The notes under the pieces: generated by a model
Told to the model about the DNA's origin: nothing
The model's database searches: none
What the model saw: the letters and a program-made list of their open reading frames with translations, nothing else
Shown: positions 16,195 through 24,361 of the stretch, piece by piece
How positions within the stretch are numbered: the first letter of the stretch is position 1
How the letters are laid out: each line of letters begins with the position of its first letter
Made by a program: the position numbers and the translations under genes
NCBI GenBank assembly: GCA_017744605.1
Contig: JAGIAZ010000021.1
Location: 1-41,199 of the forward strand
Length of the DNA stretch: 41,199 bases
Reading direction: 5' to 3'
Source: Sphingobium sp.
GTDB lineage: Bacteria; Pseudomonadota; Alphaproteobacteria; Sphingomonadales; Sphingomonadaceae

Positions 16195-16305
16195 TCAGGC
16201 GGCGGGCAGGCTCTCCCCGATCGGGGCGGGTCCAACGCACGGCGTCAGCGGAGCCTGGCTCCTACTGTCGCCCTCGCTGGACAGCGTGCTAGATCGGGTG
16301 TTCAT
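16195..16305 (-). CDS. short leader ORF (36 aa) near the Nramp promoter
   Basis: The frame has GAAGGAAG ending four bases before the ATG. It encodes a 36-residue peptide beginning MNTRSSTLSSEGDSRSQAP and ending CVGPAPIGESLPAA. It lies about 65 bases downstream of the predicted -10 box and 58 bases before the second short ORF. It is unrecognised and could be a leader peptide or a chance frame; the strong ribosome binding site is the only support. Confidence 0.4.
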   Translation of the reverse strand: MNTRSSTLSSEGDSRSQAPLTPCVGPAPIGESLPAA

Positions 16306-16353
16306 CGTCTTCCTTCGCTTTGATGCGTGCGCGCATCGGCGGCCGACTCGCCA

Positions 16354-16402
16354 TTGGCGACGCGGCTGATGAGTGATATACCTATCCGGGGTATAGGATC
16401 AA
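16354..16402. promoter_or_regulatory. divergent promoters with CsoR/RcnR-type palindromic operator
   Basis: Plus-strand promoter: TTGGCG (16354-16359), 17-base spacer, TATACC (16377-16382), leading into the regulator gene. Minus-strand promoter: TTGATC (16402-16397), 16-base spacer, TATATC (16380-16375), leading into the Nramp operon. Over both lies the palindrome ATACC-N7-GGTAT (16378-16394) nested with CCTAT-N7-ATAGG (16381-16397). G/C-tract palindromes flanked by ATA/TAT are typical operators of CsoR/RcnR/FrmR repressors. One bound repressor would block both genes. Confidence 0.65.
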
Positions 16403-16417
16403 GACTGTCGAGGAAAA

Positions 16418-16696
16418 ATGAGCCACGTCGAGAAAGAGAAGAAAAAGCTCCTGAATCGGCTCAAGCGGATGCGCGGGCAGATCGAGGCGATCGAGCGCGC
16501 CGTGTCGGAAGATCAGGAATGCACGCGCGTGCTCCAGCAGGCGACGGCATGCCGGGGCGCGCTCGATGGATTCATCGCCGAAGTGATCGAGGATCATATC
16601 CGCGAGCATCTGGTCAGCCCCGAGGCCCCGCCCGACAGTCCGCAACGCGTCGCTGCCGAAGAACTGGTCGAGATCGTCCACGCCTATCTGACGTAA
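16418..16696 (+). CDS. CsoR/RcnR/FrmR-family metal-sensing repressor, RcnR-like fingerprint
   Basis: This 92-aa all-helical DUF156 protein aligns without gaps to the family core (KKKLLNRLKRMRGQIEAIER, then CTRVLQQATACRGALDGFIAE). Its metal-site positions are H3, C35, H60 and H64, the same four ligands used by E. coli RcnR for Ni(II)/Co(II). CsoR (Cu) and FrmR (formaldehyde) differ at these places. An extra C45 is present. GAGG lies before the ATG. It is divergent from the Nramp operon and likely autoregulated through the palindrome 21-40 bases upstream of its start. The family assignment is firm; which metal it senses is inferred. Confidence 0.92.
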   Translation: MSHVEKEKKKLLNRLKRMRGQIEAIERAVSEDQECTRVLQQATACRGALDGFIAEVIEDHIREHLVSPEAPPDSPQRVAAEELVEIVHAYLT

Positions 16697-17011
16697 GCAT
16701 GCGAAAAGGGTGACCATGGCCGGTGCGAGAGCTTTCGAAGGCAATCGGCTCCTAGAGTCGCTAACATGAATTAGGACCGGGTCGCTCTCCAGAAACAAAT
16801 TCGCTCGTCTGGCGTTCGGCCAACAGCAAGACGAGTTTCAGTCGCGCCAGCTTGCGATTGGCGTGCCGTGACCTCTGGTCCTGCACAAAGCTCATGAGCC
16901 CTGTGGGTCGATGGATCGCCGCACGGCACTGTCGTCTTGTTGACATGATAGGCCCATTGACGAAGGAGCAGACCGGGGTGTCGACAGGCTGATGCCAACA
17001 CCCCGTCCCCT
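16697..17011. other. intergenic between the metal regulator and TonB receptor 2
   Basis: Apart from the hairpin at 16975-17004 nothing is recognised. Both flanking genes end here (convergent), so no promoter is needed. Confidence 0.4.
16975..17004 (-). terminator. hairpin after TonB receptor 2
   Basis: GGGGTGT (16975-16981) pairs with ACACCCC (16998-17004), extended by one C-G pair outside, with a 16-base loop. It begins within ten bases of the receptor stop codon at 17012. No U-tract follows on the minus strand, so termination would need Rho or another factor. Confidence 0.45.
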
Positions 17012-19924
17012 TTAGAAGGCAAACCGCACGCCAACCTTGTAGCTGCGCCCCAGCGTATCGTAGACAACGGGGTTAGTGGGCGCGAAGCTCGACGGGATGT
17101 TGTTGGGCGGATCCTTGTCGAAGAGGTTGTTCACGACGCCGAACAACTCCACATGACTTTCACCCGACTCCCAGATTTTATACTGCGCGTTGAGGTTCAC
17201 ATATGCCACTGCCGGCACGCTGTTGATGTTGATGCTGTTGGCGAGGGTCGTGCTGTAGCCTGCCTCATCGGGACCGATGTTGGTGACCTGATAGCGGCCT
17301 TTCGAAATGTATCGCAGCTGGACCTGACCCGAGAGCGGACCGTGCTGGAGCGAGGCTGAAGCATTGATGATATAGCTAGGCAGACCCGACGGTTGGGACA
17401 CACCCGCGCCGTTCTGGCCGGCTCGGTCGACGGCCACGCCGGCCGTGTCGATTGTGATCAGATCCTTGACGACGGTGCTGAGAACGCGAAGGTTGAGCTT
17501 CGTGCGCGCGCCCAGCCGGACGGCGTAATCCGCTTCTATGTCCACGCCTCGGGTGATGAGGGTGTTCAGATTGAGGTTGGCGTTGATGATCTGTGTGAGA
17601 TCGTTGGTCGAATTGCGCGTGATCAACGGGCAGAGCGCAACACTGCCCTGGAAGCAGCGCGTGACGATCACCTGCGCGCCGAGCGTGCTGATGGCGCCGT
17701 TCAGCTTGATATCGTAATAATCCGCAGAGATTCTGAAGGTGCCTGCACTGCCCATATTTGCCGTAATGATTGCGCCGGCGGTCCATGTGTCGCCGATTTC
17801 CGGCATCAGGTTGGCGTTGCCGCTGAGCAGGGTCGGGATCAGAACGCGTACGCCCTTCACCGGATCGTCAACGGCCTGGAACGAGCTCTGCGGCGTGGAA
17901 TAGAGATCGAATAGATTGGGCGCTCGAATGTCCCGCGACCGCGTCGCCCGGAAGCGAAGGAACTTTGTGGGCGCCCATTCAGCGCCGATTTTCCAGGTCG
18001 TGACACTGCCGCTGGTGCTGTAATCGGTGAAGCGGACGGCTCCGTTCAGGCTGGCGCTTTGCGCAAACGGAAGGTCTTTCGCGAGCGGGAGATCGACCTC
18101 CACGAAGCCTTCCTTGACGTTCAGGCTCTTGCTGCCGCCAACGATGCCACCGCCGGGGCTGGTATAGAAATCATTCGTTGCCGAGATTGCATCAATCGTG
18201 CTCTCGACGCCGTCCCAGCGATATTCGCCGCCGGTCGCAAATGAGAGCGGCCCCGCCCAAAGATCGATCAGATCGCCTTTCAAGGTCAAGGACGCGACAT
18301 GCTGTTTGATCTTCGTATCCTGCATGACCGTCCCGGTCACATAGGCGCGCGCGGCGGGTGAGGAGGCACCAGCGCCGAATGGATTGAGCGGCACGCATCC
18401 AGCGGCCGCGGCGCGGAATGCCGGGCCAGCAAGTGTCGCGCGGCAGACGATGTTTCCATTGGTATCGAGGACGGAGTCGATCGCGAAGTTCATCCGCGAG
18501 TTGATCGTCGTATTGTAGCCGCGCTGCGAATAGTCGGTCTGCCCGTATTGATAATAGCCCTCGACCGACAGAGCGTCGGTTACCTTCCAATCGAAGCCGG
18601 TGACGACGCGGTAGGTATTGCGCTTCACCTCTCCGATCTGCGGACCGATGTCGTCCCAGATGCGGCCGAAGGCGAGCGTTGCGGTGTTGGTCTGCACCAT
18701 CCTCGCGAGCACCGACGCGGGGAGGAATGCATTGTCGCGCGCGATGTTGTACGCGCCTGCAGGCGAGATATCGCGCCGCTGGGCTCCGAGAAGGCGGCCC
18801 TGGACATGGCCGTATGAGCCCTCGAGGAAGACCTTCACATGGTCGGTGATCTCGTAATCCAGATTGGAGAAGATGTTCGTCCGCTCGCTCGGCGCTGACA
18901 GCGGGAAATACTGATAGAATGGCATGATGCCATCGCCACCGCCGCTCTGGAAAAGGCCGCTGCCATAGACCCCATAGTCGTGCTGGAATGTGGTGCCGTT
19001 GGGATTGAATTCCAGACCTTTCAGCGCACCCAGGACGACCAAACCGTTCAGCGATGAAGTCGCCGTCGTGGTATTCGGCAGAAGAAGAGTTGCCGGTTGT
19101 CCAGCAAGGACGCGTGTGCTTCCCGTCACGAAGGGGTTGCTGACCGCATTGTAATTGACGTTGCACCAGGCGCGGGTCGAACAATCTCCGGTTCCGGAAT
19201 TGTCGACCCGTTCCGCGCCGATAATGAAGCGGCCGCGATTGTCGGCGAAATGCGTGCCATAGGCGAGCGACAGGAAATATTCCTCGTTATCGCCGGCCTC
19301 GGTCTGACCATATTGCATGCTTCCGCGCAGGCCAGTCAGATCGCGATTGATGATGAGATTGGTGACGCCCGCGACTGCGTCTGAACCATATGCTGCCGAT
19401 GCACCGCCGGTCACCACCTCGGCGCGCTGGAGCAGCGACGTCGGGACGAGATTGAGATCGACAAGGTTGGCCGGCGTGAATGAGCCGCCGGCGACTGTCG
19501 AGGCTACAACGCGGCGGCCATCGATCAAAACAAGCGTGCGATTGCCGCCGAGGCCGCGAAGGTCCGCGGTCGAGGCGCCAAGATTGCTGACGTAAATTGC
19601 AGACGTGGCGGGCGAACTCTGGGCACGGAATGCCGGTATTTCATTGAGAAGCTGAGCCACGTTCGACGTGCCTTGACGGGCCATCTGATCGCCGCCGAGT
19701 ACGGTCACTGGCGATGGCGTCGTAAACCCGGAGCGAGCGATGCGCGAGCCGGTGACAATGATCTCCTGGGCTTCGGCAGGTGCGCCCGTCTCATCTTTGG
19801 CCGAAGGCGCGCTCTCATTCGAGTTTTGCGCGAAAGCAGGCGAAGTCAGGCCGCCTCCGAGCGCAATGGCAATCAGACTGACCGCCGACAAAGCATGGAT
19901 GGGGCGCAAAGCATTGTTGCTCAC
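17012..19924 (-). CDS. TonB-dependent receptor of the large sphingomonad glycan type
   Basis: The product is about 970 aa. It has a signal peptide (about residues 1-33, ending SPAFA), an acidic linker, a TonB box-like EIIVTGSRI (about 55-63), and a plug domain with LRGLGGNRTLVLIDGRRVV and GGASAAYGSDAVAGVTNLI. A very long barrel follows, ending KVGVRFAF with terminal Phe. I start it at a GTG at 19924, preceded by GAGGAAATATCT. It shares architecture with the receptor at 34-37 kb, and its large extracellular loops suit oligosaccharide-size ligands. It lies next to the GH2 and hexuronate genes, so uptake of a glucuronate-containing glycan or glycoside is inferred. Confidence 0.92.
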   Translation of the reverse strand: MSNNALRPIHALSAVSLIAIALGGGLTSPAFAQNSNESAPSAKDETGAPAEAQEIIVTGSRIARSGFTTPSPVTVLGGDQMARQGTSNVAQLLNEIPAFRAQSSPATSAIYVSNLGASTADLRGLGGNRTLVLIDGRRVVASTVAGGSFTPANLVDLNLVPTSLLQRAEVVTGGASAAYGSDAVAGVTNLIINRDLTGLRGSMQYGQTEAGDNEEYFLSLAYGTHFADNRGRFIIGAERVDNSGTGDCSTRAWCNVNYNAVSNPFVTGSTRVLAGQPATLLLPNTTTATSSLNGLVVLGALKGLEFNPNGTTFQHDYGVYGSGLFQSGGGDGIMPFYQYFPLSAPSERTNIFSNLDYEITDHVKVFLEGSYGHVQGRLLGAQRRDISPAGAYNIARDNAFLPASVLARMVQTNTATLAFGRIWDDIGPQIGEVKRNTYRVVTGFDWKVTDALSVEGYYQYGQTDYSQRGYNTTINSRMNFAIDSVLDTNGNIVCRATLAGPAFRAAAAGCVPLNPFGAGASSPAARAYVTGTVMQDTKIKQHVASLTLKGDLIDLWAGPLSFATGGEYRWDGVESTIDAISATNDFYTSPGGGIVGGSKSLNVKEGFVEVDLPLAKDLPFAQSASLNGAVRFTDYSTSGSVTTWKIGAEWAPTKFLRFRATRSRDIRAPNLFDLYSTPQSSFQAVDDPVKGVRVLIPTLLSGNANLMPEIGDTWTAGAIITANMGSAGTFRISADYYDIKLNGAISTLGAQVIVTRCFQGSVALCPLITRNSTNDLTQIINANLNLNTLITRGVDIEADYAVRLGARTKLNLRVLSTVVKDLITIDTAGVAVDRAGQNGAGVSQPSGLPSYIINASASLQHGPLSGQVQLRYISKGRYQVTNIGPDEAGYSTTLANSININSVPAVAYVNLNAQYKIWESGESHVELFGVVNNLFDKDPPNNIPSSFAPTNPVVYDTLGRSYKVGVRFAF

Positions 19925-20391
19925 AGATATTTCCTCCCTCAAAACCGTCCCCCGCTCTTTGACGGCTATGGGGTCGGCAGCTGTTGTTGTTCAGGTGGCG
20001 CTTTTTGAGTCCATCGTACGGTCTTTCATCATTTTTGCCATCATTCTCTGGAACAGGATCACGGCCATGTCTGCGGCGCCTGCTGCATTGCTCGAACTGC
20101 CAAGCAGGAGAATGCCGGGGACCAGAAAGTCTTAGCGCGCCATGTCCAAAGAAACGTCATGCGGCTTTAGCGATCGCTTGAGCCCAACGAGGACGCCGGC
20201 GTTCCCGGGCGGTCTTTCTTTATAAGCGGGATCATATTCGGAAGGCGGGACCGTCCCTGAGCTTTGGCCAACCCGCCTTGAAGCTTTACGCAAACTTTAT
20301 TCAGCCGACCAAATTCCCCGTGGAACCTTAACGGCCACCTGCACCACATCGCCGGGCGTGAATACGCGCCGAAACAAACCCAAGAGCAATG
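19925..20391. other. intergenic upstream of TonB receptor 2
   Basis: It must contain the receptor promoter. I see no convincing operator, RNA or gene. A half-site-like TTTGGTCGGC on the minus strand near 20307-20316 weakly resembles the GntR-type sites found elsewhere but is not palindromic. Confidence 0.35.
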
Positions 20392-21393
20392 TCATGCGCC
20401 GCCTCGCGCCGAGCGAAGGATGCTCTGGATCAGGATTTGCGTGTCCAGTGCCTCGGATCCGCTCGCCATCGGTGGCCGCCCAAGCGCGATCGAACTGAGA
20501 AAGTCTGCGATCAGGGCTCGATGGGCATGGTGCGAGAAATCCATTGCACCTGCGCCATGACCGGTTCCCTCATCGGATGCCACGTTTTCGCGGAACCCGT
20601 TCAGGAGGCTGACATGCAGGGTCCCCCCGACGAGTTGCGCCGTCCCACTTGTTCCGATGACTTCGAGCGTTTCCGGGGTGCCGGGGTAGCTGGCGGTGGT
20701 GGCCACCATGCTCGCGGTGCCGCCGTCGCTCAGGCGGAACAACGCGGCGGCGAGGTCCTCGGCCTCCATGACATGAAGCGGCGTCGTCCGGGCAAGGGCA
20801 GAGACGACATGCAACGGACCGACCAAGGCGCGAAGCAGGTCGAGGCTATGAATCGCCTGTGTCATGAGCACGCCGCCGCCATCCCGCGCATAGGTGCCAC
20901 GACCAGGTTCGTCATAGTAGCTTTGGGCGCGCCACCAGGGGACGTTGAGATGGGCGTGAACCACAGCGCCCAGCGCCCCATCGGCGAGCAGCTCGCGCAG
21001 GCGGCGAGGGCCAGGACGAAACCGATGCTGCAGTACGACGCCGAGCTGCCGCCCCGCAGCCTCGGCCGCCGCGAGCATCACTCGGCCGCTCTCGACGTCG
21101 AGAGCGAGTGGCTTCTCGACCAGCACATGCTTGCCCACCGAGAACGCTGCCAGCGCCAGCTCGCAATGGGTCGCGGGGGGTGTAAGCAGCAAGACGCAGT
21201 CGACCGCCGGATCACGGATCGCCGCAGCGACGTTCGTCGTCACGGCGAAGGGATAGGCCCGCCCGAAAGCCGCCGCGCGGACGGGGTTGGGCGTTGCGGC
21301 CCAGATCACGCGCGCGCGGTCGCTTAGATCCAGCAAGCTCAACGCATGCGGGGTGGCCGCCATGCCGAGACCGATGATGGCCACGCCGAGCAT
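20392..21393 (-). CDS. Gfo/Idh/MocA-family NAD(P)-dependent sugar oxidoreductase
   Basis: The 333-aa product begins with the Rossmann motif VAIIGLGMAATPHA (Gly-rich loop at residues 7-11). It carries the family VLVEKPLAL motif (about 89-97), whose Lys is the conserved cofactor-proximal residue, and has the DGGGVLMTQAIHSLDLLRAL helix of the catalytic domain. Family members oxidise or reduce sugars and inositols. It lies 24 bases downstream of the GH2 gene on the same strand, so it probably acts on the sugar released by that enzyme or on its oxidised form. The GH2 enzyme is exported while this one is cytoplasmic, so the product would need import. Confidence 0.9.
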   Translation of the reverse strand: MLGVAIIGLGMAATPHALSLLDLSDRARVIWAATPNPVRAAAFGRAYPFAVTTNVAAAIRDPAVDCVLLLTPPATHCELALAAFSVGKHVLVEKPLALDVESGRVMLAAAEAAGRQLGVVLQHRFRPGPRRLRELLADGALGAVVHAHLNVPWWRAQSYYDEPGRGTYARDGGGVLMTQAIHSLDLLRALVGPLHVVSALARTTPLHVMEAEDLAAALFRLSDGGTASMVATTASYPGTPETLEVIGTSGTAQLVGGTLHVSLLNGFRENVASDEGTGHGAGAMDFSHHAHRALIADFLSSIALGRPPMASGSEALDTQILIQSILRSARGGA

Positions 21394-21417
21394 GGTTCAA
21401 TTGCCTGCGAATCCTCG

Positions 21418-24117
21418 TCAGTTGGCGCTGAGCAATTCGACCGCCGAGACGATCGCCTTGCCCCTGGTCGGCCGAAAGTCGATCAGCAGACCGTCTGCGC
21501 CAACCTGCACGGGGATCGTGCGCTGCACGAGTGTCAGGGGCGCGCCGCCAGCGGATGCAATGTCGATACCGGCGAGCCGCCGTTCGCCATTGACGAGGAC
21601 GTCGAACACGCGCGCGCCGACGCTCTCCGACGGTTCGACGAAGGAGAGACGCAGCGTGTAGCTGCCCGGCCGCGCCGGCACGCGATAGCTGAACGTGCCT
21701 TCGCGATAGGTCGCGAGCAACGCCGCATCACGCGATCCGGCGATCTGCTTAACTTCGGCAGGCCGGCCGTAATTGGCAGGCGCATTCACCGTTCCGGCCG
21801 TGCCGCCCTCGAAGAAATTGTCCGACCCGAACCGGCCGCTCTCGCTCGGTGCGGCCATCAGCGCTCCGGAATCGATGCGGATATTGGCAGCGACCTCATT
21901 GGCCAGGGTCCATTGGACGACATCCTCGACCCTGCTCTTTCCGAACGTGCCGCGCGCGACGATTCGGTTTGCACCGGTCTGCAGCCTGACGGCGGGCCAG
22001 ACGCAAATCTTCTGTGGGCAGGCGTTGCGAGTCCCGAGCGAGCGCCCGTTGAGTACCAGCTCTGTGGTCGGCGCGTTGCTGTAGACCCGCACGTCCGTAA
22101 TGCCATAGGCCCGATCCGTGTAGCGGCGGCCAGTGATGTACACGGTCGGATTGCTCGACCAGTTGGCGCGGTAGAAGAAATAGGGGTCCTTCTTCACGGC
22201 CCGGTCATAAGTGACGAGGCCCTTGGTGTTGATGTCGTCGGCGTCGCCCTCGCGGCGGATCGTCGTGGCGAAGTCGAAGCCCGACCACAGCCACGTCGCC
22301 CAGAGATCATGGCGTTCCGAAAGGATTCCCCAGTTCTGCTCGTGGACATAGCTCATATATTCTTCGGGCTGGTTGCGCCCGCGCGAGTCCACCGGGCCGC
22401 CGAGCGGATTGTCCGTGTGCATCGAGAGTGCGCCGCCCGCGCCATATTCGGTGATGGCGAGCGGCTGGCCGGGCCGCGCGGCGCGCAGCTGGGTCAGATG
22501 ATCGCGGAGGTCCTCCGGCACGCCATAATACCAGCCGAAGTAGCGGTTTGCGCCGCCAAGATCGACCGCGCCGGAGACGATCGGCACCTCCGTACCCGGC
22601 GCGAAGAGCCGCCCCTCGCAGCAGGTCGCGATCGACGTCGGGCGGGAGGGATCCTCCATCGTGGCGATCTGCCGGAGGTCCTTCAGTAGAATGAGCGGAT
22701 CGGCGAGCTGGCCATTGGGCGGCGTGACGAAACCGGGCAGCGAGTTTCCAAAATCGACCTCGTTGGCGAGGCCCCAGTTGGCGACCGACGCATGGTTGTA
22801 GTTCTGGCGGATCAGCTCGCGCAGCTGCTGGCGGACATTGGCGAGGCGCGCCGGCGGCATCGTCTCCTCATTACCCAGCGTCCAGGTGGACACCACGGCG
22901 ACCTCGTCCCACAGGATGATGCCGGCGCGGTCGGCCAGCCTGTGGATGGGCTCGCCGTGCTGATAATGAGTGAGGCGGATAGATGTGACGCCCATGTCCC
23001 GGAGGATGGCAATATCGCGGGCGACATCGGTCTCGTCGATCGCCCAGCCCTTGCCCTCGTGATCCTGATGATAGCCGACGCCGCGCAGGGCGTAGGGCTT
23101 GCCGTTGAGCTGGAAACCCTTGTCCGGATCGAAGGCCATCTGGCGGATGCCGAAGTCCTGCGTCACGCGGTCCAGCACGCGGCCGCCCTCGCTGACCGTT
23201 GCTACAAGCTTGTAGAGATGGGGATCTTCAACTCCCTGCCAGAGATGCGCCCTGGCGACGTCGAGCTGGACGGCGGCATCCGCCGTGGCGCCCGCCGCAA
23301 GGACGAGCGGCTTGCTCACCGTCGCTGCCTGGCGCCCGGATCCATCGATGAGGCTGGCCGCAACGACGAGCTGCGCGGCGCGCGCGCCATCGTTGCTGAG
23401 CTTGATCGTCGCACCGACCCGAGCCCTGCCCTGGCCGATCGACTCAGTCCGCGCATAGACGCCTGACCCACCGGCATCGGTCATGGCAATGTGAATCGGG
23501 TTGGTCATCACCAGGCGCACCGGCCGATAGAGGCCGCCATGGACGAAAAAGTCGCCAGCCAGCGGGAAGATGTCGGCGGTGGATGATCCTGGTGCCGGGT
23601 TGCTGTTGTCGACCTTCACGGCGAGCAGATTCTTTCCATCCGGCGCCAGCGCGGCCGTCGCGTTGAGCCGGAAACGCGAAAAGCCGCCGCGATGCTCGCC
23701 CAGTTTGCGGCCATTGAGCCACACCTCGGCGGCCCGGCTTGCGGCATCGAACTCCAGCCAGACTTGCCGCCCCCTGGATCCGGCCGGCGTAGCGAAGGGC
23801 AGGCGATACCAGGCGATGCCCTGGCTCTTGTTGACCGTGTCCGGCCGGTTGGTGTGCGGGATATTGGTGGTCAGATAGGTGCCGACCCGGTTCCAGCTGT
23901 GCGGCACGGAGACCGTCTGCCAGCCCGCATCGTCAAAGCCAGGCGCCTGCGCCCCCGCCGTGTCGCGAAAGAAGAAGCGCCAACCAGTGGCAAGTTGGGT
24001 CACCTGGCGGGAAGTTTCGGCAGCTGGCGTCGTCGACGCGGCAGGCGCGATCTGCGCCAGAAGCAGCGACGTTGTTAAAACAGTCACCGCAACGATCAGC
24101 GACCTCATCACGCCCAT
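21418..24117 (-). CDS. exported glycoside hydrolase family 2 enzyme with C-terminal malectin-like domain
   Basis: The roughly 900-aa product has a signal peptide, a GH2 sugar-binding domain (about 40-205), an immunoglobulin-like domain (about 210-325) and the (beta/alpha)8 catalytic domain. The acid/base Glu is in NWGLANEVDFG (near residue 455) and the nucleophile Glu in LAITEYGAGG (near 557). A DUF4982-like beta-domain follows, then a malectin-like carbohydrate-binding domain (last about 140 residues, with YTLRLSFVEPSESVGARVFDV). GH2 includes beta-galactosidases, beta-mannosidases and beta-glucuronidases. In this hexuronate locus beta-glucuronidase activity is attractive but not shown. Several start codons cluster at 24108-24129. 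Confidence 0.9.
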   Translation of the reverse strand: MGVMRSLIVAVTVLTTSLLLAQIAPAASTTPAAETSRQVTQLATGWRFFFRDTAGAQAPGFDDAGWQTVSVPHSWNRVGTYLTTNIPHTNRPDTVNKSQGIAWYRLPFATPAGSRGRQVWLEFDAASRAAEVWLNGRKLGEHRGGFSRFRLNATAALAPDGKNLLAVKVDNSNPAPGSSTADIFPLAGDFFVHGGLYRPVRLVMTNPIHIAMTDAGGSGVYARTESIGQGRARVGATIKLSNDGARAAQLVVAASLIDGSGRQAATVSKPLVLAAGATADAAVQLDVARAHLWQGVEDPHLYKLVATVSEGGRVLDRVTQDFGIRQMAFDPDKGFQLNGKPYALRGVGYHQDHEGKGWAIDETDVARDIAILRDMGVTSIRLTHYQHGEPIHRLADRAGIILWDEVAVVSTWTLGNEETMPPARLANVRQQLRELIRQNYNHASVANWGLANEVDFGNSLPGFVTPPNGQLADPLILLKDLRQIATMEDPSRPTSIATCCEGRLFAPGTEVPIVSGAVDLGGANRYFGWYYGVPEDLRDHLTQLRAARPGQPLAITEYGAGGALSMHTDNPLGGPVDSRGRNQPEEYMSYVHEQNWGILSERHDLWATWLWSGFDFATTIRREGDADDINTKGLVTYDRAVKKDPYFFYRANWSSNPTVYITGRRYTDRAYGITDVRVYSNAPTTELVLNGRSLGTRNACPQKICVWPAVRLQTGANRIVARGTFGKSRVEDVVQWTLANEVAANIRIDSGALMAAPSESGRFGSDNFFEGGTAGTVNAPANYGRPAEVKQIAGSRDAALLATYREGTFSYRVPARPGSYTLRLSFVEPSESVGARVFDVLVNGERRLAGIDIASAGGAPLTLVQRTIPVQVGADGLLIDFRPTRGKAIVSAVELLSAN

Positions 24118-24201
24118 CACCCTCTCCACTTCCGATTCGCTTCTGACTCTTGGCCGGAAACCTAGCCCGCAGCATCAGCTGTGGCGACCACTTTCATTAA
24201 T

Positions 24202-24213
24202 TGGTCAAACTGA
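24202..24213. promoter_or_regulatory. candidate GntR-type half-palindromic operator upstream of GH2
   Basis: TGGTCAAACTGA closely matches the reverse complement of the site upstream of gntR (TGGTCAAACCA at 27823-27813). It lies about 85 bases upstream of the GH2 start in the intergenic region shared with the MFS transporter. Confidence 0.4.
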
Positions 24214-24320
24214 TTTTGGACGAAAAAGCCCACGACGAGCCGGAAATACATGAGTCGCCAACTCCAACCTCCCCAATTCCGGGCGTTTTGGCGACTTGAC
24301 GGCATAGGCACAGACTCTAA

Positions 24321-24331
24321 TGGTCTGACCA
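24321..24331. promoter_or_regulatory. candidate GntR-type operator upstream of the MFS transporter
   Basis: TGGTCTGACCA is a perfect TGGT-N3-ACCA palindrome. It matches the site in front of gntR (TGGTTTGACCA) at 10 of 11 positions and shares the following GAG. It lies 30 bases before the transporter's GTG start. Confidence 0.55.
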
Positions 24332-24361
24332 GAGCCTGCGGGCCACGGCGAGGAGAGTAGG

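Noticed and set aside
20281..20330. GntR-type operator upstream of TonB receptor 2
   Set aside because: Only a single half-site-like TTTGGTCGG is visible, with no matching second half, so it does not meet the standard of the other sites.
21346..22689. 447-aa plus-strand open frame opposite the GH2 gene
   Set aside because: Shadow of the GH2 coding sequence; no recognisable domain or start signal.
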